Assembly: GCF_014229645.1 (NCBI RefSeq)
Contig: NZ_JAATOD010000003.1
Location: 265,420-329,419, forward strand
Reading direction: 5' to 3'
Origin: Listeria swaminathanii
Lineage (GTDB): Bacteria > Bacillota > Bacilli > Lactobacillales > Listeriaceae
Length of the DNA stretch: 64,000 nt
Under the pieces are notes generated by a model that saw only the letters and a list, made by a program, of their open reading frames with translations, did no database searches and had not been told where the DNA came from. Below are positions 18,569 to 27,092 of this stretch, piece by piece. Position 1 is the first letter of the stretch, and every line of letters starts with the position of its first letter. The translations under genes were made by a program, and so were the position numbers.

Positions 18569-18991
18569 ATGGAGAAAATATTTTTTAATCTAGATGTTGT
18601 AGAAGGCTATCCGCCTGTATATACCGAGAGCTTGTGGGCAGAGAAATTATCATCAGGGAACTATAAGATAAAAAATATTCCTTTTTACGCTAAGGAAGTT
18701 TCTTTTAATGATGTGGTTTCAATTAGAGTGGAGCCTGATGATAAATTTTTATTTCATAAAATAGTTCGATATAGTGGCAATAGCACGATTCGAATCGTAT
18801 TTTTTGATGAAAACGTGATAAAGAGGAGCTTAAATAAACTAGTAAAATTGGGATGTTCTTGGGAATGCATGAATGAGACGTTTTATTCAGTTAATATTCC
18901 AGCAGGTCCTAGTTTTAAGAAGGTAATCAAATATCTTGAAAAGGCTTGTATTCAAGAGGAATTAGATTATGAATATGGTGAATTAGAATGA
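18569..18991 (+). CDS. DUF4265-type protein
   Basis: A 140-residue cytoplasmic protein. The pattern (KIFFNLDVVEGYPPVYTESL with W near residue 25, IKNIPFYAKEVSFNDVVSI, a final Y-E-Y acidic tail) fits DUF4265. Function unknown. It sits in a run of small genes of which two are SUKH-like immunity-type proteins, so an immunity-type role is possible but not shown. ATG 18569 and ATG 18557 are both possible starts. It is bracketed by two copies of a parS-terminator unit. Confidence 0.75.
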   Translation: MEKIFFNLDVVEGYPPVYTESLWAEKLSSGNYKIKNIPFYAKEVSFNDVVSIRVEPDDKFLFHKIVRYSGNSTIRIVFFDENVIKRSLNKLVKLGCSWECMNETFYSVNIPAGPSFKKVIKYLEKACIQEELDYEYGELE

Positions 18992-19006
18992 TTAATTGAG
19001 AAGTAA

Positions 19007-19022
19007 GGTTTCACGTGAAACA
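19007..19022. promoter_or_regulatory. parS site 5 (15/16)
   Basis: GGTTTCACGTGAAACA; first base differs. Followed by the same terminator as parS site 4. Confidence 0.88.
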
Positions 19023-19061
19023 ATCTTTTGACGAGCGAGGATGTCAAAAGGTTGTTTTTTT
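19019..19061 (+). terminator. Terminator fused to parS, copy 2
   Basis: AACAATCTTTTGAC / GTCAAAAGGTTGTT with loop GAGCGAGGAT; same stem as the terminator at 18459, only the loop differs. Confidence 0.9.
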
Positions 19062-19155
19062 ATGGAATTAGTTATAAATAAAGCCCACAAACGCCTAGGG
19101 TGATATAATAAATTATCTTAATGTCAAAAAATAAAAAGCCTATGGGAGTGTAACT

Positions 19156-19635
19156 ATGATGACTAGTAGTTTTATTGAGGAAGTAGAAAGACTAATGATT
19201 CTAAGCGAAACAATCTATCATTTTAGTGGGACCGGAACACCTGAATTAATTGAAGTTTATCAGGACTCTTTAGGGAATGAATTTCCTGCGTCATATAAGG
19301 TTTTTTTAGAAAAATATGGAACATTAACTTTTAATGGTGAATCTTTTTACGGCATATCTAAAAGGGGATTAAGCGCTGCATCTATCCCGGATGTTAGATT
19401 TGCAACGGAGCAGGCGCGCGCACTTGGGGATATAAATAAAGAACTGATTATGATAAAAAATTCAGGCTATGGATCGGTATTTTCTATCGACACTTCGACG
19501 ATTGGAGATGCGGGGGAGGCCGTGATAGTTGAAACGCAATTATCGTTCAAACACAATGCTGAGAAGCGGATTGTAGCAGATAATTTTGGCGAATTTCTAC
19601 TAGTGGAAATAGAAGAATCTTTAACCAAGTTTTGA
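19156..19635 (+). CDS. SMI1/KNR4 (SUKH) family protein
   Basis: A 159-residue protein with the SUKH-fold pattern: a helix followed by [19 protein letters not shown], a GxSFYGIS strand, then a region with [15 protein letters not shown] and [19 protein letters not shown] proteins serve as immunity proteins to secreted polymorphic toxins, as YobK does to YobL in Bacillus. There is no toxin gene next to it, so it would be an orphan immunity gene. ATG 19156 or 19159, with GGGAGTG upstream. Confidence 0.8.
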   Translation: MMTSSFIEEVERLMILSETIYHFSGTGTPELIEVYQDSLGNEFPASYKVFLEKYGTLTFNGESFYGISKRGLSAASIPDVRFATEQARALGDINKELIMIKNSGYGSVFSIDTSTIGDAGEAVIVETQLSFKHNAEKRIVADNFGEFLLVEIEESLTKF

Positions 19636-19657
19636 TGTAAACGAGGGGACATTAAAA

Positions 19658-19673
19658 AGTTTCATGTGAAACA
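19658..19673. promoter_or_regulatory. parS-like site 6 (14/16)
   Basis: AGTTTCATGTGAAACA; two departures including the central CpG, so binding may be weak. Confidence 0.5.
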
Positions 19674-19815
19674 TTTGCGCAATATAGCTATTTTGTCAAG
19701 TGCATATTGGCTATTTTCTTAGGCATCTGTCGTAATTAATTCACAAAATGTACAATTTGCGTAGAGCTTAACAATGCTATAATTAACTATAAATCTTATT
19801 ATAGGAGTGTTTTGT

Positions 19816-20325
19816 TTGGTACAGTTAATTTTTATAGCACTTTTTATTGTTCTAATCGTACTTATGCCGAAGAATAATAAAGAAGAAGTAAAAGCAGCAC
19901 ATTTGTTAATTGATAAATATGATATCCAAGTTGCGAAGAAAAAAAATCCAATTCGCCAAATGGCCTTGTTAGAAAAGGCACTAGGTATTTCTACTTATGG
20001 ACGTAACCGTAAGAAAACGTTCATTTTTGTTGGAGGATTCTTTGTTGGAGCAGGTATTTTAGGTTATATAATTTATTTCTTTATAATGAGTAACAACGTG
20101 GTAGCTATAATAGTTTCAGGAATTATTGTGACTCTATATTTAATCGGAGGCACTATAGCTATGTTTGTTATGACAGTTCGTCAAGCATCTTCATTACGTA
20201 CAGATTCATGGGCTAAAATTTTAAACACAGTTGACCCTCAGTTCCCAATTGAATTCTTAAACGAGAAAAAATGGCAAAAAGCCTTCCTTGCTCAATTGGA
20301 GAGCATGAACGAACAATTAGCATAA
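19816..20325 (+). CDS. Membrane protein, unrecognised
   Basis: A 169-residue protein with an N-terminal hydrophobic segment (MVQLIFIALFIVLIVLM), a basic cytoplasmic stretch (KKKNPIRQMALLEKAL), and two adjoining membrane segments (FIFVGGFFVGAGILGYIIYF and VAIIVSGIIVTLYLIGGTIA). TTG 19816 chosen because AGGAG ends 8 bp before; GTG 19807 overlaps that site. A terminator follows. No family recognised. Confidence 0.72.
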   Translation: MVQLIFIALFIVLIVLMPKNNKEEVKAAHLLIDKYDIQVAKKKNPIRQMALLEKALGISTYGRNRKKTFIFVGGFFVGAGILGYIIYFFIMSNNVVAIIVSGIIVTLYLIGGTIAMFVMTVRQASSLRTDSWAKILNTVDPQFPIEFLNEKKWQKAFLAQLESMNEQLA

Positions 20326-20330
20326 AACAA

Positions 20331-20367
20331 CAAGCATTAGGCTCTTAGGGGTTTGGTGCTTTTTTTG
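20331..20367 (+). terminator. Rho-independent terminator
   Basis: AAGCATTAGG.. / ..TTTGGTGCTT imperfect stem then T run. Confidence 0.7.
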
Positions 20368-20395
20368 TTATGATGGGTATACGGGGGGAGTTTTT

Positions 20396-20409
20396 ATTCC
20401 CCGGGAAAT
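20396..20409. promoter_or_regulatory. Noc-binding site (13/14)
   Basis: ATTCCCCGGGAAAT matches the Noc target ATTTCCCGGGAAAT except at position 4. Lies between a terminator and the start of the next gene, as does the second site at 32644. Confidence 0.7.
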
Positions 20410-20429
20410 ATTGGATAGGGGGTGAACGG

Positions 20430-20897
20430 ATGTTAAACGAATTACAAAGAAGATGGCTGCAAAATCAAATAATAGGTATAGATATTATCGTTAAAGACTC
20501 TGGGGATGTGAAACTGATTGATATTACATATACTCACAATGAAGTTTTAATAGATACTTTTAAAAAAGAATATGTTATTACATACGGTGCAGATACTACA
20601 CTGCCTAAACTATTGCAAGATTATAAGGATCCATGGGCAAATTACCAAATAAATGATCGTATTTCGGTTGATGATCAATTTGTTTTCTGTGGTGAGGGAG
20701 AGATGGGCAATGAAGGATTTATTGTCAAAACAGATGCAGATAATCAGATTAATTGGATGCTTTTTTCTACGACATCAAACCCTTTTATCGAACTAACAAT
20801 CAATAATAATATCGTATATATAAAGTCTACAGCAGGATTCTTTATTACTTTAAATGTGAAAACCAATGAAATTTCTATTTTGAATAATTTAAAATAG
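20430..20897 (+). CDS. Small protein, paralogue of the gene at 21564
   Basis: A 155-residue soluble protein without a recognised family. It shares with the 143-residue product at 21564 the block FCGEGEMGNEGFIVKTDAD, then WMLFSTTSNPFIE and a final strand-rich tail. Position in a cluster of SUKH-like genes suggests an immunity-type protein; this is inference. ATG 20430 follows GGGGGTGA; the longer frame from 20370 would run through the Noc site and is unlikely. Confidence 0.7.
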   Translation: MLNELQRRWLQNQIIGIDIIVKDSGDVKLIDITYTHNEVLIDTFKKEYVITYGADTTLPKLLQDYKDPWANYQINDRISVDDQFVFCGEGEMGNEGFIVKTDADNQINWMLFSTTSNPFIELTINNNIVYIKSTAGFFITLNVKTNEISILNNLK

Positions 20898-21094
20898 AGG
20901 AAATACGTAGTTTTCTTGATACAAAATGGGATATAGTATGCATAGAAAATGATAGTCCGTACTTCGGTGTTTATTTTCGATATAGGGGAATGCATGCGGA
21001 TAAATTAAGTAAATATAAGTTCATGAAAAATGTGATAAATCAGCTTAATGTGGTGGAAATAATTCATGACGAGCAGATTGAGCGGGAGGGATAG
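20888..21094 (+). pseudogene. C-terminal remnant of a lost gene
   Basis: An open frame of 67 codons without a plausible start (first ATG only at codon 37) reads as a normal protein tail: WDIVCIENDSPYFGVYFRYR, then ADKLSKYKFMKNVINQLNVV and a final acidic EQIEREG. Its beginning overlaps the end of the preceding gene, as expected after a deletion or recombination that removed the 5' part. It could be the end of another immunity-type gene. Reading frame and composition are the only evidence. Confidence 0.45.
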
Positions 21095-21096
21095 TA

Positions 21097-21528
21097 TTGG
21101 ATGTTTTTGAGAAACTAGAAGAATTTTTTAAGCAGCATAGTGGTTTGAAGGGGCAACCAGCGACTGAGGAGCAAATACATGAGGCTGAGAAAATACTAGA
21201 TGTGCAGTTTAATAAGCAATATATTCATTTCATAAAGCAGTTTGGTGGCGCTTTTGGCGGGATAAGTATTCATGCATTTAACAATGGTTCATTAATTGGA
21301 AAAGCAACAGTGATTGATTTAACTCTCAAGTTTAGAAATATATATGGAGAAACTATCTCGAAAAAATTAAGCGAGAGTTATGTTATTTCAGATGATGGTT
21401 CAGGAAATCCAATTTTGATGGATGCTGCTGGAAAAATAACTATCTATTATCATGACTCTGGAGAAAGTGAATTGTTATATGATTCACTACAAGAATTGTT
21501 AACTTTAACAATGCAGAAAATCATATAA
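21097..21528 (+). CDS. SMI1/KNR4 (SUKH) family protein
   Basis: A 143-residue protein with the SUKH pattern: GQPATEEQIHEAEKILDVQF, then QYIHFIKQFGGAFGGISIHA, then SYVISDDGSGNPILMDAAGK followed by a YYHDSGE strand. Predicted immunity-type protein. Starts with TTG 21097, with GGGAGGG 6 bp upstream. Second SUKH gene in this island. Confidence 0.82.
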   Translation: MDVFEKLEEFFKQHSGLKGQPATEEQIHEAEKILDVQFNKQYIHFIKQFGGAFGGISIHAFNNGSLIGKATVIDLTLKFRNIYGETISKKLSESYVISDDGSGNPILMDAAGKITIYYHDSGESELLYDSLQELLTLTMQKII

Positions 21529-21563
21529 AATGTGAAAAACAGATTGAGAGGTAGAAGAAATCC

Positions 21564-21995
21564 ATGATACTGATAAACGATTTATGGAATAGAGAAGAGT
21601 TGCTGATTAAAAATGGCTTTCATTTTTCAGATGGTTCGGGGGTGGAAGTGGAAATCAGCTACTATCCCATTCCAAATATCAAAAAGGGTCATTACTTTTC
21701 ATTTTTGGATGTTTATAAAGCGGATCAAGAAAACATTACAAAAATAGATGTTTTTAAGGAAATCAAGTTATCAAATGGCTTTTACTGCTGTGTTGGTGAG
21801 GGAAGTTATGGTTCGGAAGGATTTGTTGCTTATCTTGATGAGAGTAAAAATTTACTTTGGGTTTTATACTCGGAAACTTCCAATCCATTTGTAAATATTA
21901 TGGAAGAGTGCGAAGGTATCGTAATTGCAGAATCAAGCGCTAATTTTAAAATAAGGTTGGATGTAACCAAGCCAACTAGCTTAAGTTTGAAATAA
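21564..21995 (+). CDS. Small protein, paralogue of the gene at 20430
   Basis: A 143-residue protein with the shared block CCVGEGSYGSEGFVAYLDES, WVLYSETSNPFVNI and a strand-rich tail, matching the product at 20430. Family not recognised. It lies 35 bp after the SUKH gene, with GAGGTAGAAG upstream, and ends at a bidirectional terminator. Confidence 0.72.
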   Translation: MILINDLWNREELLIKNGFHFSDGSGVEVEISYYPIPNIKKGHYFSFLDVYKADQENITKIDVFKEIKLSNGFYCCVGEGSYGSEGFVAYLDESKNLLWVLYSETSNPFVNIMEECEGIVIAESSANFKIRLDVTKPTSLSLK

Positions 21996-22056
21996 AACAG
22001 GAAACTTCTTTAAGCCACCTTTTCGCAAATGGCTTTCAAAAGTTTCCTGTTTTTTA
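21995..22056. terminator. Bidirectional terminator between convergent genes
   Basis: AAACAGGAAACTT pairs with AAGTTTCCTGTTT across a long loop that holds a second small stem (AAGCCA / TGGCTT); T runs on the + side, A run on the other. Confidence 0.85.
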
Positions 22057-22057
22057 G

Positions 22058-23248
22058 TTAGCTATTTTTTCTAGTTACAGCTTTTATACAAGTAAGTGCA
22101 ATTAAGAGTAGCACGGTGCAAAACGCTGGAAATACAAAGAGTGATCCTGAGTGTAGGATTCCGATTAAAAACGTACAAATACTGACAATGACATAGTACC
22201 CTAAGCTTAAAAAGGCACCAGCCGTACCTGCGACTTCTTGAAATTTCACTAGCGCTAAGCTTAAACAATTTGGTAATGCCATGCCGATTCCTACCAAGAT
22301 AATACAAATGAAGAGAATATACGCTATCACTTGGATTATTAAGGGGAATGCAGAAACTATGCTAAGAGATAGAGTTCCGCCAAGGGCTAACAAAATTCCT
22401 TCTGTAATTATCTTTTGGGGCGAGTGCTGTTTTAGGCGCCGGTTGGAAAGCCACGCACCTAATATAGTTGCCGCCGCGACAGCACATCCCATAAAGCCAT
22501 ACTGACTCTGGCTAAAATGGAACTTTTCGATAAATATAGTTGGGGCTTCGGAATAGTAACTAAACAAAATGCCGTTAAAAATACCAATTAACACACCAAA
22601 AGCAACAGTATAGCGGTCGCATACCATTTTTTTACCAATTCCTACCATTTTCTGCACGTTGAAAGAATGAGACGTAACAATAATGGTTTCGGGTAGTCGT
22701 TTTAAACTCCAGAATAGCAGGCCCATTCCCATCATTACTAAAAATAAAAATACTACACGAAAGCCGTAATACTGTCCGATAAACCCACCAACTAATGGAC
22801 CAATTGCTGGCGAAAAGGCTAAGGCAGCTGATATTTTTGCAAATAAATGGTGGCGATCTGTTCCGTGATAGTTGTCGCGTAAAATTGTTTGCGTAGTCAC
22901 CGAGCCCGTACTAGCACCAAATGCTTGGATAAACCGCCCGATAAAAAGGACAGTAATACTATTAGACATAAGGCAAACCAAACAACCTATAATATAAATA
23001 AATAACCCAAAGTTCATTGCTTTTCGTCGACCTAAAAAATCGGAACTAACGCCCCAAAAGAAGACACCAACTGCAAAAGCAAGAAAGTAGATACTTAAAG
23101 TCATTTGAGCCAAATTTAATGAGACGCCATAGCTCGTAGCAATCTCAGTTAAAGAAGGCGTATAAATAGTTTCGCTAATTTGTGGAAATCCCACAAGGCA
23201 AACAAGTAATGCTAAATTGATTTTCTTTGTTTTGATGTTTTTTTCCAT
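22058..23248 (-). CDS. Bcr/CflA-type MFS drug efflux transporter
   Basis: A 396-residue 12-helix major facilitator. The motif-A stretch GVSSDFLGRRKAMNFG follows helix 2, and RFIQAFGASTGSVTTQTILRD is typical of the drug:proton antiporter Bcr/CflA group. It is transcribed alone on the - strand; AGGAGAG precedes the ATG. A 23-codon leader peptide with its own strong binding site ends 24 bp upstream, which suggests translational control of this pump. Substrate unknown. Confidence 0.9.
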   Translation of the reverse strand: MEKNIKTKKINLALLVCLVGFPQISETIYTPSLTEIATSYGVSLNLAQMTLSIYFLAFAVGVFFWGVSSDFLGRRKAMNFGLFIYIIGCLVCLMSNSITVLFIGRFIQAFGASTGSVTTQTILRDNYHGTDRHHLFAKISAALAFSPAIGPLVGGFIGQYYGFRVVFLFLVMMGMGLLFWSLKRLPETIIVTSHSFNVQKMVGIGKKMVCDRYTVAFGVLIGIFNGILFSYYSEAPTIFIEKFHFSQSQYGFMGCAVAAATILGAWLSNRRLKQHSPQKIITEGILLALGGTLSLSIVSAFPLIIQVIAYILFICIILVGIGMALPNCLSLALVKFQEVAGTAGAFLSLGYYVIVSICTFLIGILHSGSLFVFPAFCTVLLLIALTCIKAVTRKNS

Positions 23249-23272
23249 AAAATTCTCTCCTGAATAAGTTAT

Positions 23273-23344
23273 TTATCTGGGAAAAAAACATCCTTCACAG
23301 GGAAATGGTGGGACCATGATTTTAATACGCTCGTAAAAATTCAT
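23273..23344 (-). CDS. Leader peptide (uORF) upstream of MFS pump, 23 aa
   Basis: A short frame MNFYERIKIMVPPFPCEGCF, then FPR and stop. AAAGGGGTGA lies 5 bp before its ATG, stronger than the site of the pump gene itself. It contains Pro-Pro-Phe-Pro, a sequence type that slows ribosomes, and its stop is 24 bp before the pump start. A hairpin (AAACGGA/TCCGTTT) lies just upstream of its binding site. Such leader peptides commonly control antibiotic resistance genes by ribosome stalling; here that role is inferred. Confidence 0.55.
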   Translation of the reverse strand: MNFYERIKIMVPPFPCEGCFFPR

Positions 23345-23365
23345 GTAGTCACCCCTTTCTATTTT

Positions 23366-23392
23366 AAACGGAGGTGGTTCCGTTTTTTCGTT
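23366..23392. other. Hairpin in the efflux pump leader
   Basis: AAACGGAGGTGGTTCCGTTTTTT on the + strand: 7-bp stem with a T run on the + side. In the - strand mRNA it would form 11 nt before the leader peptide binding site and could be part of an attenuator. Confidence 0.45.
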
Positions 23393-23849
23393 AAAGTTCA
23401 TTGTAGTATATATGGGCGGAAAGATAAAGTGTTGGTGAGTGTTTGAATAAATATACAATGATATTTACATGATTTCGGTGTTTAAGTGAAAAAGTTCAAA
23501 TATATGTAGTTAAGTTAAGCTGGTATGTGAAACTTTTGTGACTATCCAGCTTGAAGCTGAATAGAAACATGTATAATGAGCCGTCTAGCGCTTTTTTTTA
23601 TTCTGAAAATGAAGGTTTTTAACACGATATGTGTAGAAAATTCACTAATACACTATAATTTTAGCTATTTATGATATGAATTAAGTCGTTCATTACATTT
23701 TTGGTTATACATTACTTTTTTGTGTTACATTAGGAATAGTTAGAATATTATAAAAGTAAAACTTTGGAGGTTTCATAGGGAGGATATATTCTAACCTATT
23801 TATTTGGTTATGCAATATAAATATTAATTGGAAAGAGGAGGAGAATACA
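23393..23849. other. Intergenic region before bacteriocin gene
   Basis: About 450 bp without a gene. It holds a TATAAT at 23654 without a good -35 and three spaced ACATT elements (23695, 23709, 23727) in a T-rich stretch, which may be a regulator site. Very AT-rich. Nothing else was recognised. Confidence 0.4.
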
Positions 23850-24245
23850 ATGAAGAAAAAAGTATGTGTTTTAGCGATAGCATTGCTTACAGTGTTATCA
23901 CCGATGGGCGCCTTAGCTGCTCAAAATCTAAATGAAGGAGAGACTAGCTTAGATTCATTAATGAGCGCAAATAAAACAGGTGAAAAAGTGATTTTTTCTG
24001 AGACCACAACAGGAAAAAAACCTCTATTAAAAGCAGCGAAATCAGCTGGAGGCGGCACTTTCTGGGTTACATGGGGACAAGATAGACATTATTCAAATTA
24101 TCAGCACCCTAAAAAAACACATAAATCAAGTGCCTCTAATTACAGGTATACAGAAAGTAGTCCTTGGAAAACGAAGAACAAACTAGCAAGTGTTTGGATT
24201 AAATCATCGCTATGGGGTAATAAAGCTAATTGGGCTACAAAATAA
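23850..24245 (+). CDS. Lactococcin 972-family bacteriocin precursor
   Basis: A 131-residue secreted peptide. Signal peptide residues 1-23/24 (KKKVCVLAIALLTVLSPMGA, cleavage near ALA-A). After an acidic pro-region of about 40 residues comes the mature-type domain starting near Gly67: GGGTFWVTWGQDRHYSNYQH with the family YSNYxH..KTH signature, rich in Trp, Lys and Ser. Family members act on lipid II/septum formation (lactococcin 972). EGD-e Lmo2776 is the known Listeria member. The two genes downstream encode its ABC transporter. AGAGGAGGAG precedes the ATG. Confidence 0.88.
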   Translation: MKKKVCVLAIALLTVLSPMGALAAQNLNEGETSLDSLMSANKTGEKVIFSETTTGKKPLLKAAKSAGGGTFWVTWGQDRHYSNYQHPKKTHKSSASNYRYTESSPWKTKNKLASVWIKSSLWGNKANWATK

Positions 24246-24307
24246 TTCCTATAAAGCTAAGAAATTATTATGTTTCTTAGCTTTATAGTTAAACTAAGGA
24301 TGATTTA

Positions 24308-26476
24308 ATGAAAAAATTTCTTTCCATTATCATATTAGTAACACTTGTCATTGGTAATGTAATGTTTTTTAATTTTATTACTAATACCTTGTCGCGTGAT
24401 TTTCTTTTTAAAGACCAGACAGAAGTGCAGTTTAAATATAAAGATGACTCTCAGGTTTTAGAAATTAATAATTCTATAGAGCAATTTTCAAAAGCGAACA
24501 ATATTAACATAGCGCAGTATACATTTTTAGATGAACGCGATTTGAATATTTATGCCTCTAATTGCCAGTATTCACCAAATATAAAGCTTAAAAAAGGAGA
24601 TTATCCCGATAAAAACCGTTTTTTGGCGAATCGGGAAAGTGGCGATGAAAAACAATCGGGTGTGATTTATCATCCTTCTAAGTATTGGGCTTTAAAGGTT
24701 TATGACTTTGGACAAATTAAAAATGTGGGTCTAAGTGATACTTTTTATGTAAGTGGTTTGGATAACCAGGATACTTATCAGGCTTTTTTAAAGGAATTTG
24801 AACAGTACGGGGAAGTAACTACGAAAAGTGTTGACGTGAGCTGGTGGAAGTATATTAATATCCCGTTACTTATGACTTTGATTTTATGTTTTGTCATTTT
24901 ATTTATTTTTACATATTACTATTTAAGATACTCCAAACAGCGGTTATTTGTTAATCGTATATGGGGGAATTCTAAGTTAGTTACATTAAAGTCTTTGTTC
25001 AATAAAACTATTAAATTTACATTGTTTAGTGAGTTAGTGATTTTGGTGGTTTTTGTTGGCATAGTTTTAGTAAGAGGGCTATCCGCATACTCAGTAGAAA
25101 TAGTATCGAAGTTGCTTTTGTTTAATGTATTTTTGTTGATTTTTATTCTGTTTCCGATGTATTTCTTTGGATTACTTAGAATACAGAAAATCGATCAACC
25201 AAAGTCTGACCAACATATGCAGTCGGCAAAACAACATTTGGCTATCAATTTAGTTATTAAATTTGCTTTGCTTTGTGTATTTATAGGTACGATTATAGCT
25301 TCCTATCAGTCGCTGCAGACGTTAAATACAAGACTAGCTAATATGGACGTGTGGAATGATGCAAAGAACATTTTTAAAGTAAACGTAGGAGTTTTGCCCG
25401 AGAATATTCAAGACGATTTAAAAGCTAATAAAAAATTAAACGATAAGTTAAATGCTTTTTATGAAGAAGGAACAGCTAAAAAAGAGATGTTTTTAATGTA
25501 TTCAAATAATTTTACGCGGGTTGAAAATGATACTTTTTTTTATGAAACCTATTTGAATAAGGACTCTGAAATAAATTCGCCTGAAGGGAATAACGTAGAA
25601 ATTGATTTTAATTACTTAAAATTAAACCCAATTAAAGGTGTACAAGGGCAGAACGTGGAAAGTGAAACAATAATCAATGATAAAGTTTTGAATATTATAG
25701 TTCCTACGAGCAAGAAGGAATTCGAGAAAGACATAAAAAAAGCTTATCTTGATCACTTCTATTTTCAAAAGGTAGAGGTAGCTAATATGTACAATGAGGC
25801 TTTGAATCGTCCTGTTTTAGAGCTAGGTAAGGACGACTTAAGTATCAATATTATTTATGCTCAAAATAACCAAGACTATTTTTCCTATGATAGTAGTACG
25901 GGGGATTTACGAACGGGGAACATCACAGATCCAATAGCGATTATCTATACAGGGAACATTGATTCATCTAGTATTGGCGCTTTTGTAACTTCTTCTGTAT
26001 ATTTTGTTGATAAAACGAAGGGCGATGCGTTTAATGCTATTTTGCCACTTATTAATAATTCAAATGCAAGAGAAATTACCAATGTAACGAGTGTTTATCA
26101 AGAAGTATCAAGCGAATTAACTGCTTTAAAATGGCAAATATATCAGCAATCGATAGGTACGATTATTTTAGCGATAAGCTCCTATTCTTTTATGATATTG
26201 CTTGTATTATCATATTACCGGGAGAACTTATATAAACAACTTATTTACCATGTATTTGGATATTCGTTTTGGAAAAGTAGTAAATGGTTTATTATAAGTA
26301 ATTTGGCCGTGTGTGCTTTTTCGGGAGTCGTTACTTTCATCATTACTAAAGAACCAATTGCTTTATATTTTAGTGTAGTTATTCTCCTCATAGAACTGTG
26401 TGTTATTTATTTCTTAAAGGAAAAAGTAATTAATAAAGATTTTAAAGCCATACTAAAAGGTGAAAAATATGATTGA
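24308..26476 (+). CDS. Bacteriocin-associated ABC permease (lactococcin 972 type)
   Basis: A 722-residue membrane protein with one N-terminal helix (FLSIIILVTLVIGNVMFFNF), a large extracytoplasmic domain, four helices (about 188-335), a second external domain and three C-terminal helices (from about 615). This matches the bacteriocin-associated integral membrane protein family found beside lactococcin 972-like genes. It works with the ATPase encoded next (the two overlap by 8 bp) in export of, or immunity to, the bacteriocin. Confidence 0.87.
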   Translation: MKKFLSIIILVTLVIGNVMFFNFITNTLSRDFLFKDQTEVQFKYKDDSQVLEINNSIEQFSKANNINIAQYTFLDERDLNIYASNCQYSPNIKLKKGDYPDKNRFLANRESGDEKQSGVIYHPSKYWALKVYDFGQIKNVGLSDTFYVSGLDNQDTYQAFLKEFEQYGEVTTKSVDVSWWKYINIPLLMTLILCFVILFIFTYYYLRYSKQRLFVNRIWGNSKLVTLKSLFNKTIKFTLFSELVILVVFVGIVLVRGLSAYSVEIVSKLLLFNVFLLIFILFPMYFFGLLRIQKIDQPKSDQHMQSAKQHLAINLVIKFALLCVFIGTIIASYQSLQTLNTRLANMDVWNDAKNIFKVNVGVLPENIQDDLKANKKLNDKLNAFYEEGTAKKEMFLMYSNNFTRVENDTFFYETYLNKDSEINSPEGNNVEIDFNYLKLNPIKGVQGQNVESETIINDKVLNIIVPTSKKEFEKDIKKAYLDHFYFQKVEVANMYNEALNRPVLELGKDDLSINIIYAQNNQDYFSYDSSTGDLRTGNITDPIAIIYTGNIDSSSIGAFVTSSVYFVDKTKGDAFNAILPLINNSNAREITNVTSVYQEVSSELTALKWQIYQQSIGTIILAISSYSFMILLVLSYYRENLYKQLIYHVFGYSFWKSSKWFIISNLAVCAFSGVVTFIITKEPIALYFSVVILLIELCVIYFLKEKVINKDFKAILKGEKYD

Positions 26477-27092
26477 ATTAGTTAATGTCAGTAAAAAGAT
26501 ACAAGATAAATTGATTTTGGAAAAAGTCTCTCTTTCTATTGGAGCTGGTGAATTTATTGCAGTCGTCGGCGAGAGTGGTAGTGGGAAGACCACGCTGCTA
26601 AATGTTATCGGACACCTAGATTCAAAAGATAGTGGACAAGTTATTATTAACGAGATGGAATATCAGACGAAAAAAGAAGTTATGACTCTAAAAAAAGAGG
26701 TGTTAGGTTTTATATTCCAAAATTATCTATTGATGGAAAATGAAACAGTGTTTGAAAACTTATCCATTACAGGCGGAGAAAATCGCAAGCTGATGATAGA
26801 GCATTTGGAAGAAGTAGGAATGGATGAGAGCTATTTAGCAAAAAAAGTATACCAATTAAGCGGTGGAGAAAAACAACGGATTGCTATTGTACGCATTTTA
26901 CTCAAACCATTTCAACTTTTACTTGCGGACGAACCAACAGGCAATTTAGATGATAAAAACAAACAAAAAATCATTGAATTATTTTTAGCCTTGAAAAAGC
27001 AAGGTAAGACTATCGTTTGTGTTACGCATGACCCGGAAATATCTGCAAAAGCAGATCGAATCATTTACATTGAAGGAGGCGAAATAAGATGA
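26469..27092 (+). CDS. Bacteriocin ABC transporter ATP-binding protein
   Basis: A 207-residue ATPase of the lactococcin 972-associated group: Walker A GESGSGKTTLLNVIGHLDS, Q-loop FQNYLLMENETVFENL, signature LSGGEKQRIAIVR, Walker B LLLADEPTGNLDD, and H-loop CVTHDPE. ATG 26469 follows AAAGGTG; GTG 26460 is less likely. Partner of the permease at 24308. Confidence 0.92.
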   Translation: MIELVNVSKKIQDKLILEKVSLSIGAGEFIAVVGESGSGKTTLLNVIGHLDSKDSGQVIINEMEYQTKKEVMTLKKEVLGFIFQNYLLMENETVFENLSITGGENRKLMIEHLEEVGMDESYLAKKVYQLSGGEKQRIAIVRILLKPFQLLLADEPTGNLDDKNKQKIIELFLALKKQGKTIVCVTHDPEISAKADRIIYIEGGEIR

